Positions 9,355 to 20,040 of a stretch of DNA of 64,000 nt are shown one piece after another (position 1 is the first letter of the stretch; every line of letters starts with the position of its first letter). The notes under the pieces are model-generated. The model ran no database searches. It had not been told where the DNA came from and was given only the letters and a program-made list of their open reading frames with translations. A program made the translations under genes and the position numbers. The stretch lies in the NCBI GenBank assembly GCA_002841275.1, contig PHET01000004.1, forward strand, positions 151,289 to 215,288. The letters run 5' to 3'. The DNA comes from Actinobacteria bacterium HGW-Actinobacteria-7. GTDB lineage: Bacteria; Actinomycetota; Coriobacteriia; Anaerosomatales; PHET01.

Positions 9355-11973
9355 GTGGCAGAAGAGAACGGCGTGATCGACACCAGCGGAACCACCGTGC
9401 TGCCGATCGAGATTCAGTCGGAACTGAGGACATCCTTCCTCGAGTACTCGATGAGCGTCATCGTGGCTCGCGCTTTGCCGGACGTACGCGACGGCCTGAA
9501 GCCAGTACATCGGCGCATTCTCTACGCCATGAACGAGTCCGGACTCACGCCGGGACGCGCGTACAAGAAGTCCGCGTGGACCGTCGGTGAAGTCATCGGT
9601 AAATACCACCCCCATGGCGATTCGGCGGTCTACGACACCATGGTACGCATGGCGCAGCCCTTTGCGATGCGAGCACCGCTGGTGGACGGCCACGGAAACT
9701 TCGGTTCGGTCGACGGCGACTCCGCCGCTGCGATGCGTTATACGGAGTCTAGACTCCAACGACTCGCGATGGAGCTTCTTCGTGACCTGGACAAGGAGAC
9801 CGTCAACTTCGGACCTAACTACGACGAGTCTCTCCAGGAGCCTCTGGTTCTACCGGCGCGCTATCCAAACCTGCTGGTCAACGGTAGCGCGGGTATCGCG
9901 GTCGGGATGGCCACGAATATCCCGCCCCACAACTTGGGCGAAGTGATCGATGCTACCAGGATGCTCATAGAGAATCCCGACGCGACGGTCGAGGAGCTCA
10001 TGACCGTGCTCCCGGGTCCGGACTTCCCAACAGGCGGCGCCATCATGGGAGCCGAGGGTATCCGGTCTGCCTATGAGACGGGCCGTGGTTCGCTGAGCGT
10101 CAGAGGTAAGGCGCACATCGAGCAGACCTCGACCGGTCGCACGCGAATCATCATCACGGAGATCCCCTACCAGGTGAACAAGTCGAAGCTGGTCACGAAG
10201 ATTGCCGATCTGGTTCGCGAGAAGAAGCTCGTAGAGATCAGTGACCTGCGAGATGAGTCTGACCGCAAGGGCATGCGCGTCGTTGTCGAGCTCAAGAACA
10301 ACTGCATTCCGCAGGTGGTCTTGAATAAGCTGTTCAAGCATACGCAGCTCCAGCAGGGCTTCGGCGTCATCATGTTGTCGCTGGTTGACGGTGTGCCGCG
10401 TACGTTGACGCTCAAAGAGATGTTGCACTACTACATAGAGCATCAGAAGGAGGTAATCACCCGCCGGACCAAGTACGAGTTGAGAAAGGCGGAAGAGCGG
10501 GCTCACATTCTCGAAGGTCTGATGATCGCGCTCGACAACATCGACGAGGTCATCAAGATCATTCGAGCTTCGCAGACGGATGTGGAAGCGAAGACGCGCC
10601 TTATCGAACGATTTGCGCTTTCTGAGACTCAGACCGACGCGATTCTCGAGATGCGTTTGCGTCGCCTCACCGGACTCGAACGCGGAAAGATCCAGGCGGA
10701 ACTTGATGAACTGCGCACCAAGATCGCTTGGTTCAAGCGTGTCCTGTCCGAACCCGAACTCGTGCTGACCATCATCAAGGACGAGCTTGGCGAGGTCCGC
10801 GAGAAGTTCGCGAACAAGCGCCGCACAGAGCTCTCTCTGGCCGCCAAGGACCTCGACGTCGAGGACTTGATCGCCGAGGAGGACATGGTAGTAACGATCA
10901 CGACGGCCGGCTATGTGAAGAGGCTTCCGGTGGCCACCTACCGCCAGCAGAAGCGTGGCGGGAAGGGTCTACAGGGAGTCAATCTGCGCGAGGCGGACTT
11001 CGTTGAGCACCTGTTCATCGCCAGCACGCACGACTACGTGCTCTTCTTCTCGACCAAGGGCAAGGTCTATCGAATGAAGGTGCACGAGCTCCCGGTGGGT
11101 TCGCGCCACGCCCGGGGTACTGCGGTGGTCAACCTTCTGCCGTTCGAGCAGACCGAGCGCATCGCGGCGGTCATCAATACCAAGACGTTCAGCCCGGACG
11201 AGTTCCTGATGTTCGCCACGAAGCACGGCATGGTCAAGAAGACCGCGATTCAGGCCTATGACCGCAGCCGTCGTGACGGGATCATCGCCATCAACCTGCG
11301 CGACGACGACGAGCTGATCAGCGTTCGCCGGGTGAAGACGGGCGAGAGAGTGATGATGGTTTCGACCGCCGGAAAGGCGATCAAGTGGGATGAAGCCGAG
11401 GCGCGTCCGATGGGGCGCGACACGATGGGTGTCAAAGGCATGAACATCAAGAAGGGCGAGTCTGTCCTTGGGATGGAAATCGCGCCTGATGACAGCGAGC
11501 TGTTCGTGGTAACAGAGCGCGGTTATGGCAAGAGGACGACGGTCGCCGAGTATCCCGAGCACCACCGGGGCGGGCAGGGCGTGAAGACGATCGCTGTGAC
11601 CCCCAAGAAGGGCATGCTCGCTGGGATGAAGATCGTTGGAGCGGGCCACGAGCTCATGCTCATCTCGGAAGAAGGCGTTGTCATCCGAGTCAAGGCGGGG
11701 GATATCTCCAAACTCGGCCGCTCCACCCAGGGCGTCAAAGTGATGAACGTCGCCGAGACTGACCGCGTGTGTGCGATCGCCCGCGTGAGTGCAGGCAAGA
11801 AGAAGGCGAAGGTCCGCGGTATATCAGAGGGCCAAGGCTCACTCCTTGATGGCGAAGAGTTGCCTGGCTCCGAGCTTGGAGCAGAAGATGTCGACGAGAG
11901 GGATCTTGAGGCAGAAGATCTCGTCGCCGAGGAGTTCGAGGACGCTGAAGACGGAGAACTTGCAGAGGAGTAG
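9355..11973 (+). CDS. gyrA: DNA gyrase subunit A
   Basis: GyrA (872 residues) carries the catalytic tyrosine, Y129 in MRYTESRL. The quinolone region [15 protein letters not shown] has Ser90 and Asp94, the susceptible-type residues. The C-terminal beta-pinwheel has a GyrA box variant QKRGGKG near residue 532; QRRGGKG is the usual form. The final 50 residues are very acidic (Glu/Asp-rich tail), as in gyrases where the tail tunes supercoiling. The start is GTG, directly after the upstream stop. Confidence 0.98.
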   Translation: MAEENGVIDTSGTTVLPIEIQSELRTSFLEYSMSVIVARALPDVRDGLKPVHRRILYAMNESGLTPGRAYKKSAWTVGEVIGKYHPHGDSAVYDTMVRMAQPFAMRAPLVDGHGNFGSVDGDSAAAMRYTESRLQRLAMELLRDLDKETVNFGPNYDESLQEPLVLPARYPNLLVNGSAGIAVGMATNIPPHNLGEVIDATRMLIENPDATVEELMTVLPGPDFPTGGAIMGAEGIRSAYETGRGSLSVRGKAHIEQTSTGRTRIIITEIPYQVNKSKLVTKIADLVREKKLVEISDLRDESDRKGMRVVVELKNNCIPQVVLNKLFKHTQLQQGFGVIMLSLVDGVPRTLTLKEMLHYYIEHQKEVITRRTKYELRKAEERAHILEGLMIALDNIDEVIKIIRASQTDVEAKTRLIERFALSETQTDAILEMRLRRLTGLERGKIQAELDELRTKIAWFKRVLSEPELVLTIIKDELGEVREKFANKRRTELSLAAKDLDVEDLIAEEDMVVTITTAGYVKRLPVATYRQQKRGGKGLQGVNLREADFVEHLFIASTHDYVLFFSTKGKVYRMKVHELPVGSRHARGTAVVNLLPFEQTERIAAVINTKTFSPDEFLMFATKHGMVKKTAIQAYDRSRRDGIIAINLRDDDELISVRRVKTGERVMMVSTAGKAIKWDEAEARPMGRDTMGVKGMNIKKGESVLGMEIAPDDSELFVVTERGYGKRTTVAEYPEHHRGGQGVKTIAVTPKKGMLAGMKIVGAGHELMLISEEGVVIRVKAGDISKLGRSTQGVKVMNVAETDRVCAIARVSAGKKKAKVRGISEGQGSLLDGEELPGSELGAEDVDERDLEAEDLVAEEFEDAEDGELAEE

Positions 11974-11974
11974 C

Positions 11975-12691
11975 GTGCTTCAGGGGGCAGATAATCTCGC
12001 TAAGACTGTCGCCGAGGTCGAATGCATGTTGTTCGACCTCGACGGCACGCTCATCGACACCATCGACATGATTCGGGCGTCTATGCGCTATGCGACCGAG
12101 ACGGTGTTGGGCGCCCCGCTCCCTGATGAGGTGCTCATGTGTAATGTCGGCATACCGCTTCGCCAGCAGATGGCGCAGTTCTCTGAAGCGCACACCGACG
12201 AACTACTCGCGACCTATCGGGAGCATAACGGGCGCGTGCACGACGCCATGATCAAGGAGTATCCCGGCGTCGAAGAGACACTGGTCGCGCTCTTGGAGCG
12301 AGGCCTACGTCTGGGGATAGTCACTTCGAAGTCACGCACGGTTGCTCTGCGCGGCTTGGAGCGATTCAGCTTGAGCCGGTTCTTTGAGGTAATGGTCACC
12401 TGTGATGACGTCGATCGGTTCAAGCCGGACCCATTCCCTTTGCGGCACGCGGCCGAGATGATGGGCGTCGACATCGCGTTGTGCGCCTACGTGGGAGATA
12501 GCCCTCACGACATGTCGGCTGCCGTTGCCGCAGGATGCGTTTCCATCGCGGCCCTGTGGGGGGCATTCTCGGCAGAAAGCGTTCTCTCTCCGGGCCCCCT
12601 GTATCAGGCGGCTTCAATGAACGAGGTGTTGGCGATAGTCTCTGGGCATGAGGGAAGCTATCGCGTGGCGCAGCCGACAGCTGGCGGATGA
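11975..12691 (+). CDS. HAD-family phosphatase (PpaX/Gph-like)
   Basis: A 238-residue HAD hydrolase with motif I FDLDGTLIDT (nucleophile Asp21, acid/base Asp23), motif II VTSKSR, motif III KPDPFP and motif IV YVGDSPHDM. The helical cap between motifs I and II is of the C1 type used by phosphoglycolate phosphatase and pyrophosphatase PpaX; the substrate cannot be told from sequence. GTG 11975 is two bases after the gyrA stop, with AGAGGAG inside the gyrA end. The frame is open further upstream, but only in the shadow of gyrA. Confidence 0.9.
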   Translation: MLQGADNLAKTVAEVECMLFDLDGTLIDTIDMIRASMRYATETVLGAPLPDEVLMCNVGIPLRQQMAQFSEAHTDELLATYREHNGRVHDAMIKEYPGVEETLVALLERGLRLGIVTSKSRTVALRGLERFSLSRFFEVMVTCDDVDRFKPDPFPLRHAAEMMGVDIALCAYVGDSPHDMSAAVAAGCVSIAALWGAFSAESVLSPGPLYQAASMNEVLAIVSGHEGSYRVAQPTAGG

Positions 12692-12753
12692 GCCGCAGGT
12701 AATTTGAGAGAATCGATCGGGAACGTGAACGGCTGGATGTCCTAGGAGGAACC

Positions 12754-14217
12754 GTGTCGAAGAAGATGAAGATCATCCTCGCCCTAGTCGCTCTGGTGCT
12801 GGTGGCAGGTGTGGCCGCTTCGTTCGCGCTTGGGGGCAAAGGCAGCGGGCCGGTGATCGAAACGGCCACGGCCACTAGACAGGTTCTTGCGGTCACGGTC
12901 ACGGCTTCAGGCAAGGTGGAATCGGGATTGAGCGCCGATGTGCTCCCTCCGTCTGCGGGGATCATCGACACCATCGATGTCACCGAGGGTGAGACGGTCA
13001 CCGCGGGGACGCAGATTGCGCAACTCGAGACCGAGCAGTTCGAACTCCAGGTCGCTCAGGCGCGCGCGGCTTACTCGCAGGCGAAGTCGGTTCTGGCTAA
13101 CATCGGCGCGCAGGGGGCCACCTCGGCGAGTATCGCGGCTGCGAAGGCGAACGTGACAGCCGCCTATCAAGCGTACCGAGCTGCAAAGGCCCAGTACTAC
13201 GCACTGGGAGGTTCAGCACCCTCCGCCGCGCAGCTAGCGGCCGCGCGGGCGCAGACAGCGGCCGCTTCGAGCGTCTACAACAACGCGAAACTACTCTACG
13301 ACGTGGCGTACGCTACGGCGACAACACCATCCATCGACCCGACGGTGACACTACTGGCGGTGCAGAAGGATCAGGCATACGCCGGACTGAAGGCCGCACA
13401 GGCGGCGGAGAACCAGCTCGAGTCGACCAGCCTCAGCGCAGCGCGAGTGCAGGCATATGCGGGAACCAAGCAGGCCTACGCCGGGTGGAAGAGCGCGAAG
13501 GCGCAGCTCGACTCGTTGCAGAGGTCGAGCCCATCGGCGCAGAAAGCCGCGGCTCGCGCAGGAGTGGCCCAAGCTTCGGAGGCGCTCGCCTACGCACAGC
13601 AAGTGCTTGACGATGCGACGCTCATAGCGCCCATCGACGGGGTGGTGCTGTTCAACTCGCCTGCTGCTGCGCTCGGAGGTGGAGGAAAGCCTTCTGAGGG
13701 CGCGGCGGTATCTCCGCAGTCGGCGCCGTTCACGGTGGTCGATCTTGGGGCACTCAAGTTCACCGCCGAAGTCGATGAAGCGGATATCGATCGAATCAAG
13801 GTCGGGATGAAGGCGTCCGTCACCCTTGACGCGTTCCCAGGTGAGGACCTCAAGACACAGGTGACGCGCATCAATCCTGCCGCACAGGCCACGGCGACCG
13901 GCGGCACGATCTTCCCTGTGGAGCTCGAGTTGATTGAGACCGGCAAGAACGTACTCATCGGCATGAAGGGTGATGCTACGGTCGAAGTCAGCTCGCAGGG
14001 AGCGGCCCTCACCATCCCCGTGGAGGCGCTCTTCAGCGAAGGTGGTACGGATTATGTCTACAAACTTGATGTTGGCAAGCTGAAGAAGACCGAAATCACC
14101 GTGGGTGCCACGACCGACACCGAGGTCGAGGTACTCAAGGGACTTGCCGAGAACGACGTCGTAGCCCTTTCGGGCTCAACGCAGTACGCGGACGGGATGT
14201 CTGTTCGTACGAAGTAG
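12754..14217 (+). CDS. MacA-like membrane-fusion (HlyD) adaptor of an ABC exporter
   Basis: The 487-residue protein has an N-terminal membrane anchor (about residues 5-25), then a barrel-sandwich biotinyl-lipoyl fold half. A long Ala-rich coiled-coil hairpin spans about residues 100-285 with many A-x-A-A repeats. The second lipoyl half (DATLIAPIDGVVLF) and a beta-barrel domain follow. It would link the permease to the envelope. GTG start with AGGAGG 5 nt upstream. The hairpin is longer than in E. coli MacA. The next two genes are its ATPase and permease. Confidence 0.9.
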   Translation: MSKKMKIILALVALVLVAGVAASFALGGKGSGPVIETATATRQVLAVTVTASGKVESGLSADVLPPSAGIIDTIDVTEGETVTAGTQIAQLETEQFELQVAQARAAYSQAKSVLANIGAQGATSASIAAAKANVTAAYQAYRAAKAQYYALGGSAPSAAQLAAARAQTAAASSVYNNAKLLYDVAYATATTPSIDPTVTLLAVQKDQAYAGLKAAQAAENQLESTSLSAARVQAYAGTKQAYAGWKSAKAQLDSLQRSSPSAQKAAARAGVAQASEALAYAQQVLDDATLIAPIDGVVLFNSPAAALGGGGKPSEGAAVSPQSAPFTVVDLGALKFTAEVDEADIDRIKVGMKASVTLDAFPGEDLKTQVTRINPAAQATATGGTIFPVELELIETGKNVLIGMKGDATVEVSSQGAALTIPVEALFSEGGTDYVYKLDVGKLKKTEITVGATTDTEVEVLKGLAENDVVALSGSTQYADGMSVRTK

Positions 14218-14236
14218 AGACGGACAACTCCAACAT

Positions 14237-15043
14237 ATGAGTCCTGAAGAGCATTCCGGGGAACCACCTGAGCGACGGCAGACAGGTCCGTGCGATACGG
14301 ATGTTGTTCTCGAGGCCTTACGTGTGGTCAAGACCTACATGCTCGATGAGATTGAAGTGCGTGCCCTGTGTGGCGTCGATCTTCAGGTCTGCACGGGAGA
14401 GATGCTCGCCATCACCGGCCCCTCAGGTTCGGGAAAGTCCACTCTCATGCATATCGTGGGCTTGCTCGACCGGCCCACGAGCGGCACGGTCACGATCGAC
14501 GGCGTAGATGTCTCGAATATGGTGCCCAACGAACTGTCCGCGGTCAGGAACCGGCGGATCGGGTTCGTGTTCCAATCGTTCAACCTGCTTGCACGCACTA
14601 CCGCGCAGTCGAACGTAGAGCTACCTCTGATCTACGCGGGCGTCTCGGGGGCGGAGCGGGCACGGCGCGCAAGGGAAGCGCTTCAACGAGTGGGATTGGG
14701 CGATCGCCTAGGCCACATGCCGAACCAACTATCCGGCGGACAACAACAGCGCGTGGCGATTGCACGAGCGCTTGTCACCGAGCCCAGTATAGTGCTGGCA
14801 GATGAACCGACCGGAAATCTGGACTCGCGCAGCGGGATAGAGGTCATGGCGTTTCTGCAGGAGCTCAACGCTCAGGGCATCACAATCGTGCTGGTAACCC
14901 ACGATGCACGTGTGGCCGACCATGCGCAGCGGGTCGTCGAGATGATGGACGGCGAGATCGTCGCTGACCGGTGTGTGGCCAACCGGATCGATGCGGCTGT
15001 TGAGTTGGAGACGCTCGGCGCGGTGAAGGGTGTCGGGCAGTGA
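14237..15043 (+). CDS. MacB/LolD-type ABC transporter ATP-binding protein
   Basis: The 268-residue ATPase has Walker [12 protein letters not shown]-loop FQSFNLL, signature [15 protein letters not shown], Walker [13 protein letters not shown] and switch histidine VTHD. Separate ATPase and permease genes in this order are typical of Gram-positive MacB-like exporters of peptides or lipids. The first 28 residues are poorly conserved, so the start could be slightly later; no strong Shine-Dalgarno is seen. Its end overlaps the permease GTG (GTGA). Confidence 0.92.
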   Translation: MSPEEHSGEPPERRQTGPCDTDVVLEALRVVKTYMLDEIEVRALCGVDLQVCTGEMLAITGPSGSGKSTLMHIVGLLDRPTSGTVTIDGVDVSNMVPNELSAVRNRRIGFVFQSFNLLARTTAQSNVELPLIYAGVSGAERARRAREALQRVGLGDRLGHMPNQLSGGQQQRVAIARALVTEPSIVLADEPTGNLDSRSGIEVMAFLQELNAQGITIVLVTHDARVADHAQRVVEMMDGEIVADRCVANRIDAAVELETLGAVKGVGQ

Positions 15044-16239
15044 GCTTCTTCGAGAGCTTCCGCATCGCACTCCGGGCACTGACCGCCAACAAGGTTCGCA
15101 GTGCACTGACGATGTTGGGCGTGATCATAGGCGTTGCCGCTGTGATCCTACTTGTCGCCATTGGGTCAGGAGTGCAACAGGAGATCACCGGGCAGATCGA
15201 AGGGCTTGGCAGTAACTTGCTCTTCGTGTTTCCGGGCAACTTCTCGGGGGGTGGGGGAGGCGGCGCTGGCGGGCCGGGCGTCGAGATCCAGAAGCGCTTC
15301 AACATGGATGATGCTCAGTTGGTGCAGCGTAGATTGGGGGCCGAGGCGATCGTCGTGCCCGTGGTGCAAGGGCCGGCGGTGCTCAAGTCGGGCAACCGTA
15401 CCCTTCGTACGACGATTGCAGGGGCGAACCAAGCGGGTGACCAGGTCTTCAACTCCACGTACGTAGCAGGGCGTCACTACAGCCGAAGTGAGTACTCATC
15501 AGGCGCACGGGTGGTAATGCTCGGAGCTACTCCGTCCAAGGAACTGTTCCCTGGGCAGAATCCTGTGGGCCGCGAGCTCACGGTGAATGGTGAACGGTTC
15601 ACGGTGATCGCCCAACTCGCCGCGATGGGGGGGACTTTGTCTGGCGATCAGGACAATCAGATCTACATGCCCGCAACCACCGCGCAGCGCCTCTTGGGTA
15701 GTCGCGATCTGTCCTCCATCATCATCAAGGCTATCGACCCCAAGAAGATCGACCTGATCAAGGCCCAGACGCAGCAAGTGCTTCGACCGAAGTTCGGCGA
15801 GGAGTTCACCGTATTTACTCAGGAACAGACGCTGGGACTGCTGTCGTCGCTTCTGGGAACGCTCACCGTGATGCTCGCAGGCATTGCGGGAATCTCGCTC
15901 CTCGTGGGCGGCATAGGCATCATGAACATCATGCTGGTGAGCGTCTCGGAGAGAACGCGTGAGATTGGCATACGCAAAGCGGTGGGCGCCCGCACCCACG
16001 ACATCCTGAGCCAGTTCGTGATCGAAGCAGTTGTTCTCTCGGTATCGGGCGGCGTGATCGGTATAGCACTCGGGTGGGCCGGTGCGGCCGCTCTGACGCG
16101 GTTCGTTCCCACTCAAGTGACGTGGTGGGCGGTCACGCTCGCATTCTTCTTCAGCGCCGCAGTGGGCATCTTCTTCGGCGTCTATCCCGCGTGGAAAGCA
16201 TCGAGGCTGGACCCGATCGAAGCACTGCGCTACGAGTAG
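15040..16239 (+). CDS. MacB/FtsX-family ABC permease
   Basis: The 399-residue permease has one N-terminal TM helix (about residues 20-45, [14 protein letters not shown]). A large extracytoplasmic MacB_PCD domain follows, including a Gly-rich loop near residue 70. Three C-terminal TM helices carry the FtsX-family signature, with [10 protein letters not shown] before the third. It closes the adaptor-ATPase-permease operon. The exported compound is unknown; macrolides are only one possibility. Confidence 0.93.
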   Translation: MSFFESFRIALRALTANKVRSALTMLGVIIGVAAVILLVAIGSGVQQEITGQIEGLGSNLLFVFPGNFSGGGGGGAGGPGVEIQKRFNMDDAQLVQRRLGAEAIVVPVVQGPAVLKSGNRTLRTTIAGANQAGDQVFNSTYVAGRHYSRSEYSSGARVVMLGATPSKELFPGQNPVGRELTVNGERFTVIAQLAAMGGTLSGDQDNQIYMPATTAQRLLGSRDLSSIIIKAIDPKKIDLIKAQTQQVLRPKFGEEFTVFTQEQTLGLLSSLLGTLTVMLAGIAGISLLVGGIGIMNIMLVSVSERTREIGIRKAVGARTHDILSQFVIEAVVLSVSGGVIGIALGWAGAAALTRFVPTQVTWWAVTLAFFFSAAVGIFFGVYPAWKASRLDPIEALRYE

Positions 16240-16293
16240 GACCGAAGCACAGGGCGCGGTCGCGGTTTACGGTTCACGCAGTGTGAGTAGGCC

Positions 16294-16794
16294 CTATTGG
16301 CTCTGAAAGTCGTCGGGGTTGACGCGGTCGAGGAAGCTCCTGAACGCCTCGACTTCGGACTCCTCATCGAGCCCCTCGATGCTCTCGTCCGGGACGGCTG
16401 CGTTCTCGAGGACCTCGCTCGATACGAAGATGGGCGCGCGTGAGCGGATGGCGAGCGCTATCGAGTCGCTGGGACGGGCGTCTACAACCAGCGTCTTCTC
16501 TTCTCCGCGCAAGAAGATCGCCGCGTAGAAGGTGCCACCCTCCACACGGGTGATCTCGACCTTCTCCACCATCGTGCCCAGCGTCTCGATCACGGAGCTC
16601 AGCAGGTCGTGGGTCATGGGCCGAGGCGTTTCGACGCCTTCCAGCGCGAGGAGAATGGCAGTGGCCTCCGGATGGCCAATCCAGATGGGAAGCAGCCGAC
16701 CGTGACCGGGAATCTCGGTGAGCGGCTTGAGCACAATAACAGGCTGGTCGGTTCGCGGATCCAGTGCAAGGCTCGCTATGCGTACCTGTTCCAT
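16294..16794 (-). CDS. Bifunctional nuclease (BFN/DUF151) domain protein
   Basis: A 166-residue BFN-domain protein. The conserved pattern is LPIWIGHPEATAI (residues 35-47), RPMTHDLL (58-65) and DARPSDSIALAIR (105-117). The Asp/Ser-rich loop is the family hallmark. In plants and Thermotoga relatives it has nuclease activity; its role in Actinobacteria is unproven. It is convergent with the ABC permease and divergent from yjbQ, with 90 nt between starts. Confidence 0.88.
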   Translation of the reverse strand: MEQVRIASLALDPRTDQPVIVLKPLTEIPGHGRLLPIWIGHPEATAILLALEGVETPRPMTHDLLSSVIETLGTMVEKVEITRVEGGTFYAAIFLRGEEKTLVVDARPSDSIALAIRSRAPIFVSSEVLENAAVPDESIEGLDEESEVEAFRSFLDRVNPDDFQSQ

Positions 16795-16884
16795 CGCAAT
16801 CGCCGTCCTTATGCGTTATCCGCTTCTGATAGGTAGTCTGTACCCAGCGCTATTCTACGCGCCTGCCAACGGAAGGGGATTCGG

Positions 16885-17283
16885 GTGCGGCTCGAGATTC
16901 GGACGACGCGCCGAGAAGAGTTCATCGAGATCACCGAGGCGGTCGCTCGCGCGGTCGCTGAATCGGGGATCCAGAAGGGGGCAGCGCTGGTGTTCTGCCC
17001 GCACACGACGGCGGCCGTGACTATCAACGAGAACGCGGACCCTGATGTGGTCAGGGACATGGTCGACGGGCTTGCGCGGATTGCTCCGGAAGACGCGAGG
17101 TGGCTGCATCGGGAGGGGAACAGTGACGGGCACCTGAAGACCTCGCTCGTCGGTCCCAGCGTGCTGATCCCGGTGGATCACGGTTGCCTGATGACTGGCG
17201 CGTGGCAGGGAATCTACCTCTGCGAGTTCGACGGGCCTCGGCTCCGAGGGGTCGATGTAACGGTACTTCCCGGGATGACCTAG
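16885..17283 (+). CDS. YjbQ/UPF0047 family protein
   Basis: A 132-residue YjbQ protein with the metal-ligand-like motifs CPHTTAAVTINENADP and HREGNSDGHLKTS, plus QGIYLCEFDGPR near the end. The family is annotated as secondary thiamine-phosphate synthase because E. coli YjbQ has weak activity of that type; the true role is unsettled. The start is GTG, with GGAAGGGG 8 nt upstream. It stands alone in front of tRNA-Ile. Confidence 0.9.
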   Translation: MRLEIRTTRREEFIEITEAVARAVAESGIQKGAALVFCPHTTAAVTINENADPDVVRDMVDGLARIAPEDARWLHREGNSDGHLKTSLVGPSVLIPVDHGCLMTGAWQGIYLCEFDGPRLRGVDVTVLPGMT

Positions 17284-17313
17284 GGTTTGGTTCAAGAACA
17301 CCAGAACATCACC

Positions 17314-17342
17314 TTGACCAGCTCAAAGGGCTGATATATGGT
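17314..17342 (+). promoter_or_regulatory. Promoter of tRNA-Ile
   Basis: TTGACC (17314-17319) and TATGGT (17337-17342) are 17 nt apart and about 20 nt before the tRNA 5' end. Confidence 0.6.
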
Positions 17343-17363
17343 ATGCGGGCGTTTCGCCCTGTC

Positions 17364-17440
17364 GGGCCCGTAGCTCAGTTGGTTAGAGCGCACGGCTGAT
17401 AACCGTGAGGTCGTTGGTTCGAATCCAACCGGGCCCACCA
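17364..17440 (+). tRNA. tRNA-Ile (anticodon GAT)
   Basis: A 77-nt cloverleaf. Acceptor arms GGGCCCG and CGGGCCC pair fully, the T-loop is GGTTCGAATCC, the anticodon loop is CTGATAA (anticodon GAT), and CCA is encoded. It is a single gene, not part of an rRNA operon. Confidence 0.97.
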
Positions 17441-17452
17441 TAAGGTCACAGC

Positions 17453-17482
17453 ACAGACGGTCAATCTGGCCGTCTGTTTCTG
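17453..17482 (+). terminator. Rho-independent terminator after tRNA-Ile
   Basis: ACAGACGG (17453-17460) and CCGTCTGT (17470-17477) form an 8-bp stem with a 9-nt loop, followed by TTCTGTT. Confidence 0.75.
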
Positions 17483-17650
17483 TTGGACGGGTTTCTTGGG
17501 AAACCGCCGACTTCGAGCCACAACCGGGAATACACGCTCCGTGCGCGAAGATATTCGGGTCGAGAAGCTCGTGCTCTCTTTGCCGGCTACCGATATGCCG
17601 AAGTAGTGTTGTGGATGATTCGATCAAGACCGGCGAAAGGGAAACTGGAC

Positions 17651-19855
17651 GTGACGTTTCCGGAAGACGACCCTCTGAGCAACAGCATGGGCATCGAGCC
17701 AGTCGAGCAAGCGCTTGAGGAGACCGAGAGCGTTGTCTTTGAGGACCTGTTTGATCTTGAGGACATACAGCGCCTGCAGGAGAGTTTCGCAAAAGCGACC
17801 GGCGTCGCCTCCATCATCACTAGATTAGACGGCTCGCCTATCACAGCGCCGAGCGGCTTTTGCAGGCTGTGCAGCGAGATAATCCGGGGCTCGGAGACGG
17901 GGCTCGCTCACTGCTACGAGTCAGATGCGGCGCTGGGCCGAGTGAACTCCGAAGGCCCCGTAATCCAGACCTGCCTGAGCGGGGGGCTATGGGACGCAGG
18001 CGCTTCGATCACCGTGGGCGGGAAGCATATTGCCAACTGGTTGATCGGTCAGGTGCGCGACGAAACCCAATCAGATGAGCAGATGAGTAAGTACGCCCGC
18101 GAAATCGGGGTTGATGAGCAGGGCATGCTCGCAGCGTTTCGCGAGGTGCCCTCCATGTCGCGTGAACAGTTCGGACTTGTAGCCGACGCGTTGTTCATCC
18201 TTGCCTCGCAACTCTCCACCAGCGCCTATCAGAACATCCAACAGGCACGATTCATCGCGAAGCGCAGGCAGGCAGAGGAGAGGTTGAACGATCGGGAGCA
18301 GTGGCTCAACGAATCACAGAGGGTCGCGAGCCTTGGCCACTACATCTTTGATATCAAGAAGGACTACTGGGAAGGATCACCGTCGCTCTACGAGGTCCTA
18401 GGCATTCCAGGAGGACCGGGAGGTGACTTCGAAGGCTGGCTTGAACTCGTGCACCCGCTTGATCGGGAGATGCTTACACGCTACTTCACTGACGAGGTGC
18501 TCGGCGGACGACAATCGTTCGACCTTGAGTACAGGATCCTGCGGCCCAGTGACGACGGTGAGCGTTGGGTTCACGGGCTCGGCAAGCTCTCATACGACGA
18601 GGCTGGCACGCCCTCCTCCATGTTCGGAATCATCCAGGACATCACCGATCGCAAGGTCGCCGAGCAGGAGCTGAGGCGCAGCGAGGAGAAGCTCAACGAA
18701 GCACAGCACCATGCCCATATCGGAAGCTGGACATGGGACATCAAGGCCGACCGACTCGAGTGGTCTGATGAGATGTTCCACCTGTTCGGGCTGGAACAGG
18801 AAACATTCAATGGCGCATTGCAGGATGTGATTGCTGAGTCGATTCATCCGGACGATCGTGGCAAAGTCGAAGCATCGAATGCCGCGGTCATCAATGAAGG
18901 GCGACCGAGCCCTGTCGAGTACAGAATCGTGTGGCCAGATAGCTCGGTTCACACGGTTTGGGCTGCCGCCGGCAGGCTGGAATCCGATGAACAAGGGAAC
19001 CCAACGCTTCTGAGTGGCACGGTCCAGGACATCACGCAGCGCAAGGAGGCGGAGAGCGAGATCCTCCGCTTGAACGCTGAGCTTGAAGATCGCGTGCGCG
19101 AGAGAACCGAAGAACTCACTGCAACTATCGCGGAGCTGGCCGAGACCAACTCGAGGCTCGAGGAGGCCACGCGGGCCAAGAGCGACTTTCTCGCGGCGAT
19201 GAGCCACGAGCTGCGCACGCCCCTCAACTCAGTAATCGGGTTCTCGGGTGTTCTACTTCAAGGGCTGGCTGGACCGCTCACGGAAGAGCAGGGACATCAG
19301 GTCGGAATGATCAACAACTCAGGACGGCATCTTCTGGGGCTGGTGAACGAGGTCCTCGACCTCGCGAAGATCGAGTCAGCGCAAACGGTGGCGACAATCG
19401 GGGCGACGGATGTCGGAGCGATCGCGTCCGGGACGCTGGACTCCGTGCGGCCGCTGGCCGATGAGAAGGGCATTGAGATGCGCTGCTCGTGCCCAGATGG
19501 GTTGGGGCTCGTTCAGACCGACGGCGCGTACCTGGAGCAGATACTGCTCAACTTGGTTGGCAATGCGATCAAGTTCACGGATGAGGGGTTCGTGAGCGTG
19601 GTGGTATCGCGTGATGAATCCGGGGTGGTGGTCGCTGTCGAGGACTCGGGTTGCGGCATCGAGGGCAACGAGATCGACCGCGTCTTTGACGACTTCTACC
19701 AGGCCTCGGCGAATACTCGCGCCAAGGCCCAGGGAACAGGACTCGGGCTGGCGGTGTCTCGTCGGTTGGCCGAATCGATAGGCGCGCAGATAGACGTTTC
19801 GAGCGAGCCGAGCCGTGGATCGGTCTTCACACTACGCCTCCCGGACCAGCGGTAG
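17651..19855 (+). CDS. PocR-PAS-PAS hybrid sensor histidine kinase
   Basis: A soluble-looking kinase of about 734 residues with no TM helix. An N-terminal PocR ligand-binding domain (about residues 35-200) is Cys-rich (FCRLCSEI, GLAHCYESD, IQTCLSGG). Two PAS/PAC units follow (about 230-345 and 360-475), each ending in a DIT-R/Q-K motif. A coiled coil leads to HisKA (phospho-acceptor His519 in MSHELRTPLN) and the HATPase boxes NLVGNAIKF, EDSGCGI and GTGLGLAVSRR. No receiver domain or partner regulator is adjacent. The start is uncertain: GTG 17651 is chosen, ATG 17615 and 17687 are alternatives; the frame stays open back to 17483. Confidence 0.88.
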   Translation: MTFPEDDPLSNSMGIEPVEQALEETESVVFEDLFDLEDIQRLQESFAKATGVASIITRLDGSPITAPSGFCRLCSEIIRGSETGLAHCYESDAALGRVNSEGPVIQTCLSGGLWDAGASITVGGKHIANWLIGQVRDETQSDEQMSKYAREIGVDEQGMLAAFREVPSMSREQFGLVADALFILASQLSTSAYQNIQQARFIAKRRQAEERLNDREQWLNESQRVASLGHYIFDIKKDYWEGSPSLYEVLGIPGGPGGDFEGWLELVHPLDREMLTRYFTDEVLGGRQSFDLEYRILRPSDDGERWVHGLGKLSYDEAGTPSSMFGIIQDITDRKVAEQELRRSEEKLNEAQHHAHIGSWTWDIKADRLEWSDEMFHLFGLEQETFNGALQDVIAESIHPDDRGKVEASNAAVINEGRPSPVEYRIVWPDSSVHTVWAAAGRLESDEQGNPTLLSGTVQDITQRKEAESEILRLNAELEDRVRERTEELTATIAELAETNSRLEEATRAKSDFLAAMSHELRTPLNSVIGFSGVLLQGLAGPLTEEQGHQVGMINNSGRHLLGLVNEVLDLAKIESAQTVATIGATDVGAIASGTLDSVRPLADEKGIEMRCSCPDGLGLVQTDGAYLEQILLNLVGNAIKFTDEGFVSVVVSRDESGVVVAVEDSGCGIEGNEIDRVFDDFYQASANTRAKAQGTGLGLAVSRRLAESIGAQIDVSSEPSRGSVFTLRLPDQR

Positions 19856-19984
19856 GGGCGGGATTCAAGCGCCGCACTAGCCATTTGTGTGTGGGTGAGG
19901 TATGTTTGTTAATAGTCCACCGTGTATTACTTGTGGACTGCCGTGAGACGGAGGCGCACCGGACTCACCTCAAACCGCTAATAG

Positions 19985-20018
19985 GCGCCCCTGCGAGTGC
20001 GAGCAGCCGCAGGGGCGC
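19985..20018. terminator. Bidirectional terminator between the kinase and the helicase
   Basis: GCGCCCCTGCG (19985-19995) and CGCAGGGGCGC (20008-20018) form a perfect 11-bp stem flanked by AATA and TTATT, placed between convergent genes. A second, weaker inverted repeat, AGTCCAC/GTGGACT (19914-19920 and 19933-19939), lies just upstream. Nothing else is seen in 19856-20040. Confidence 0.75.
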
Positions 20019-20040
20019 TTATTGCGTTTCAAGTGACGTG

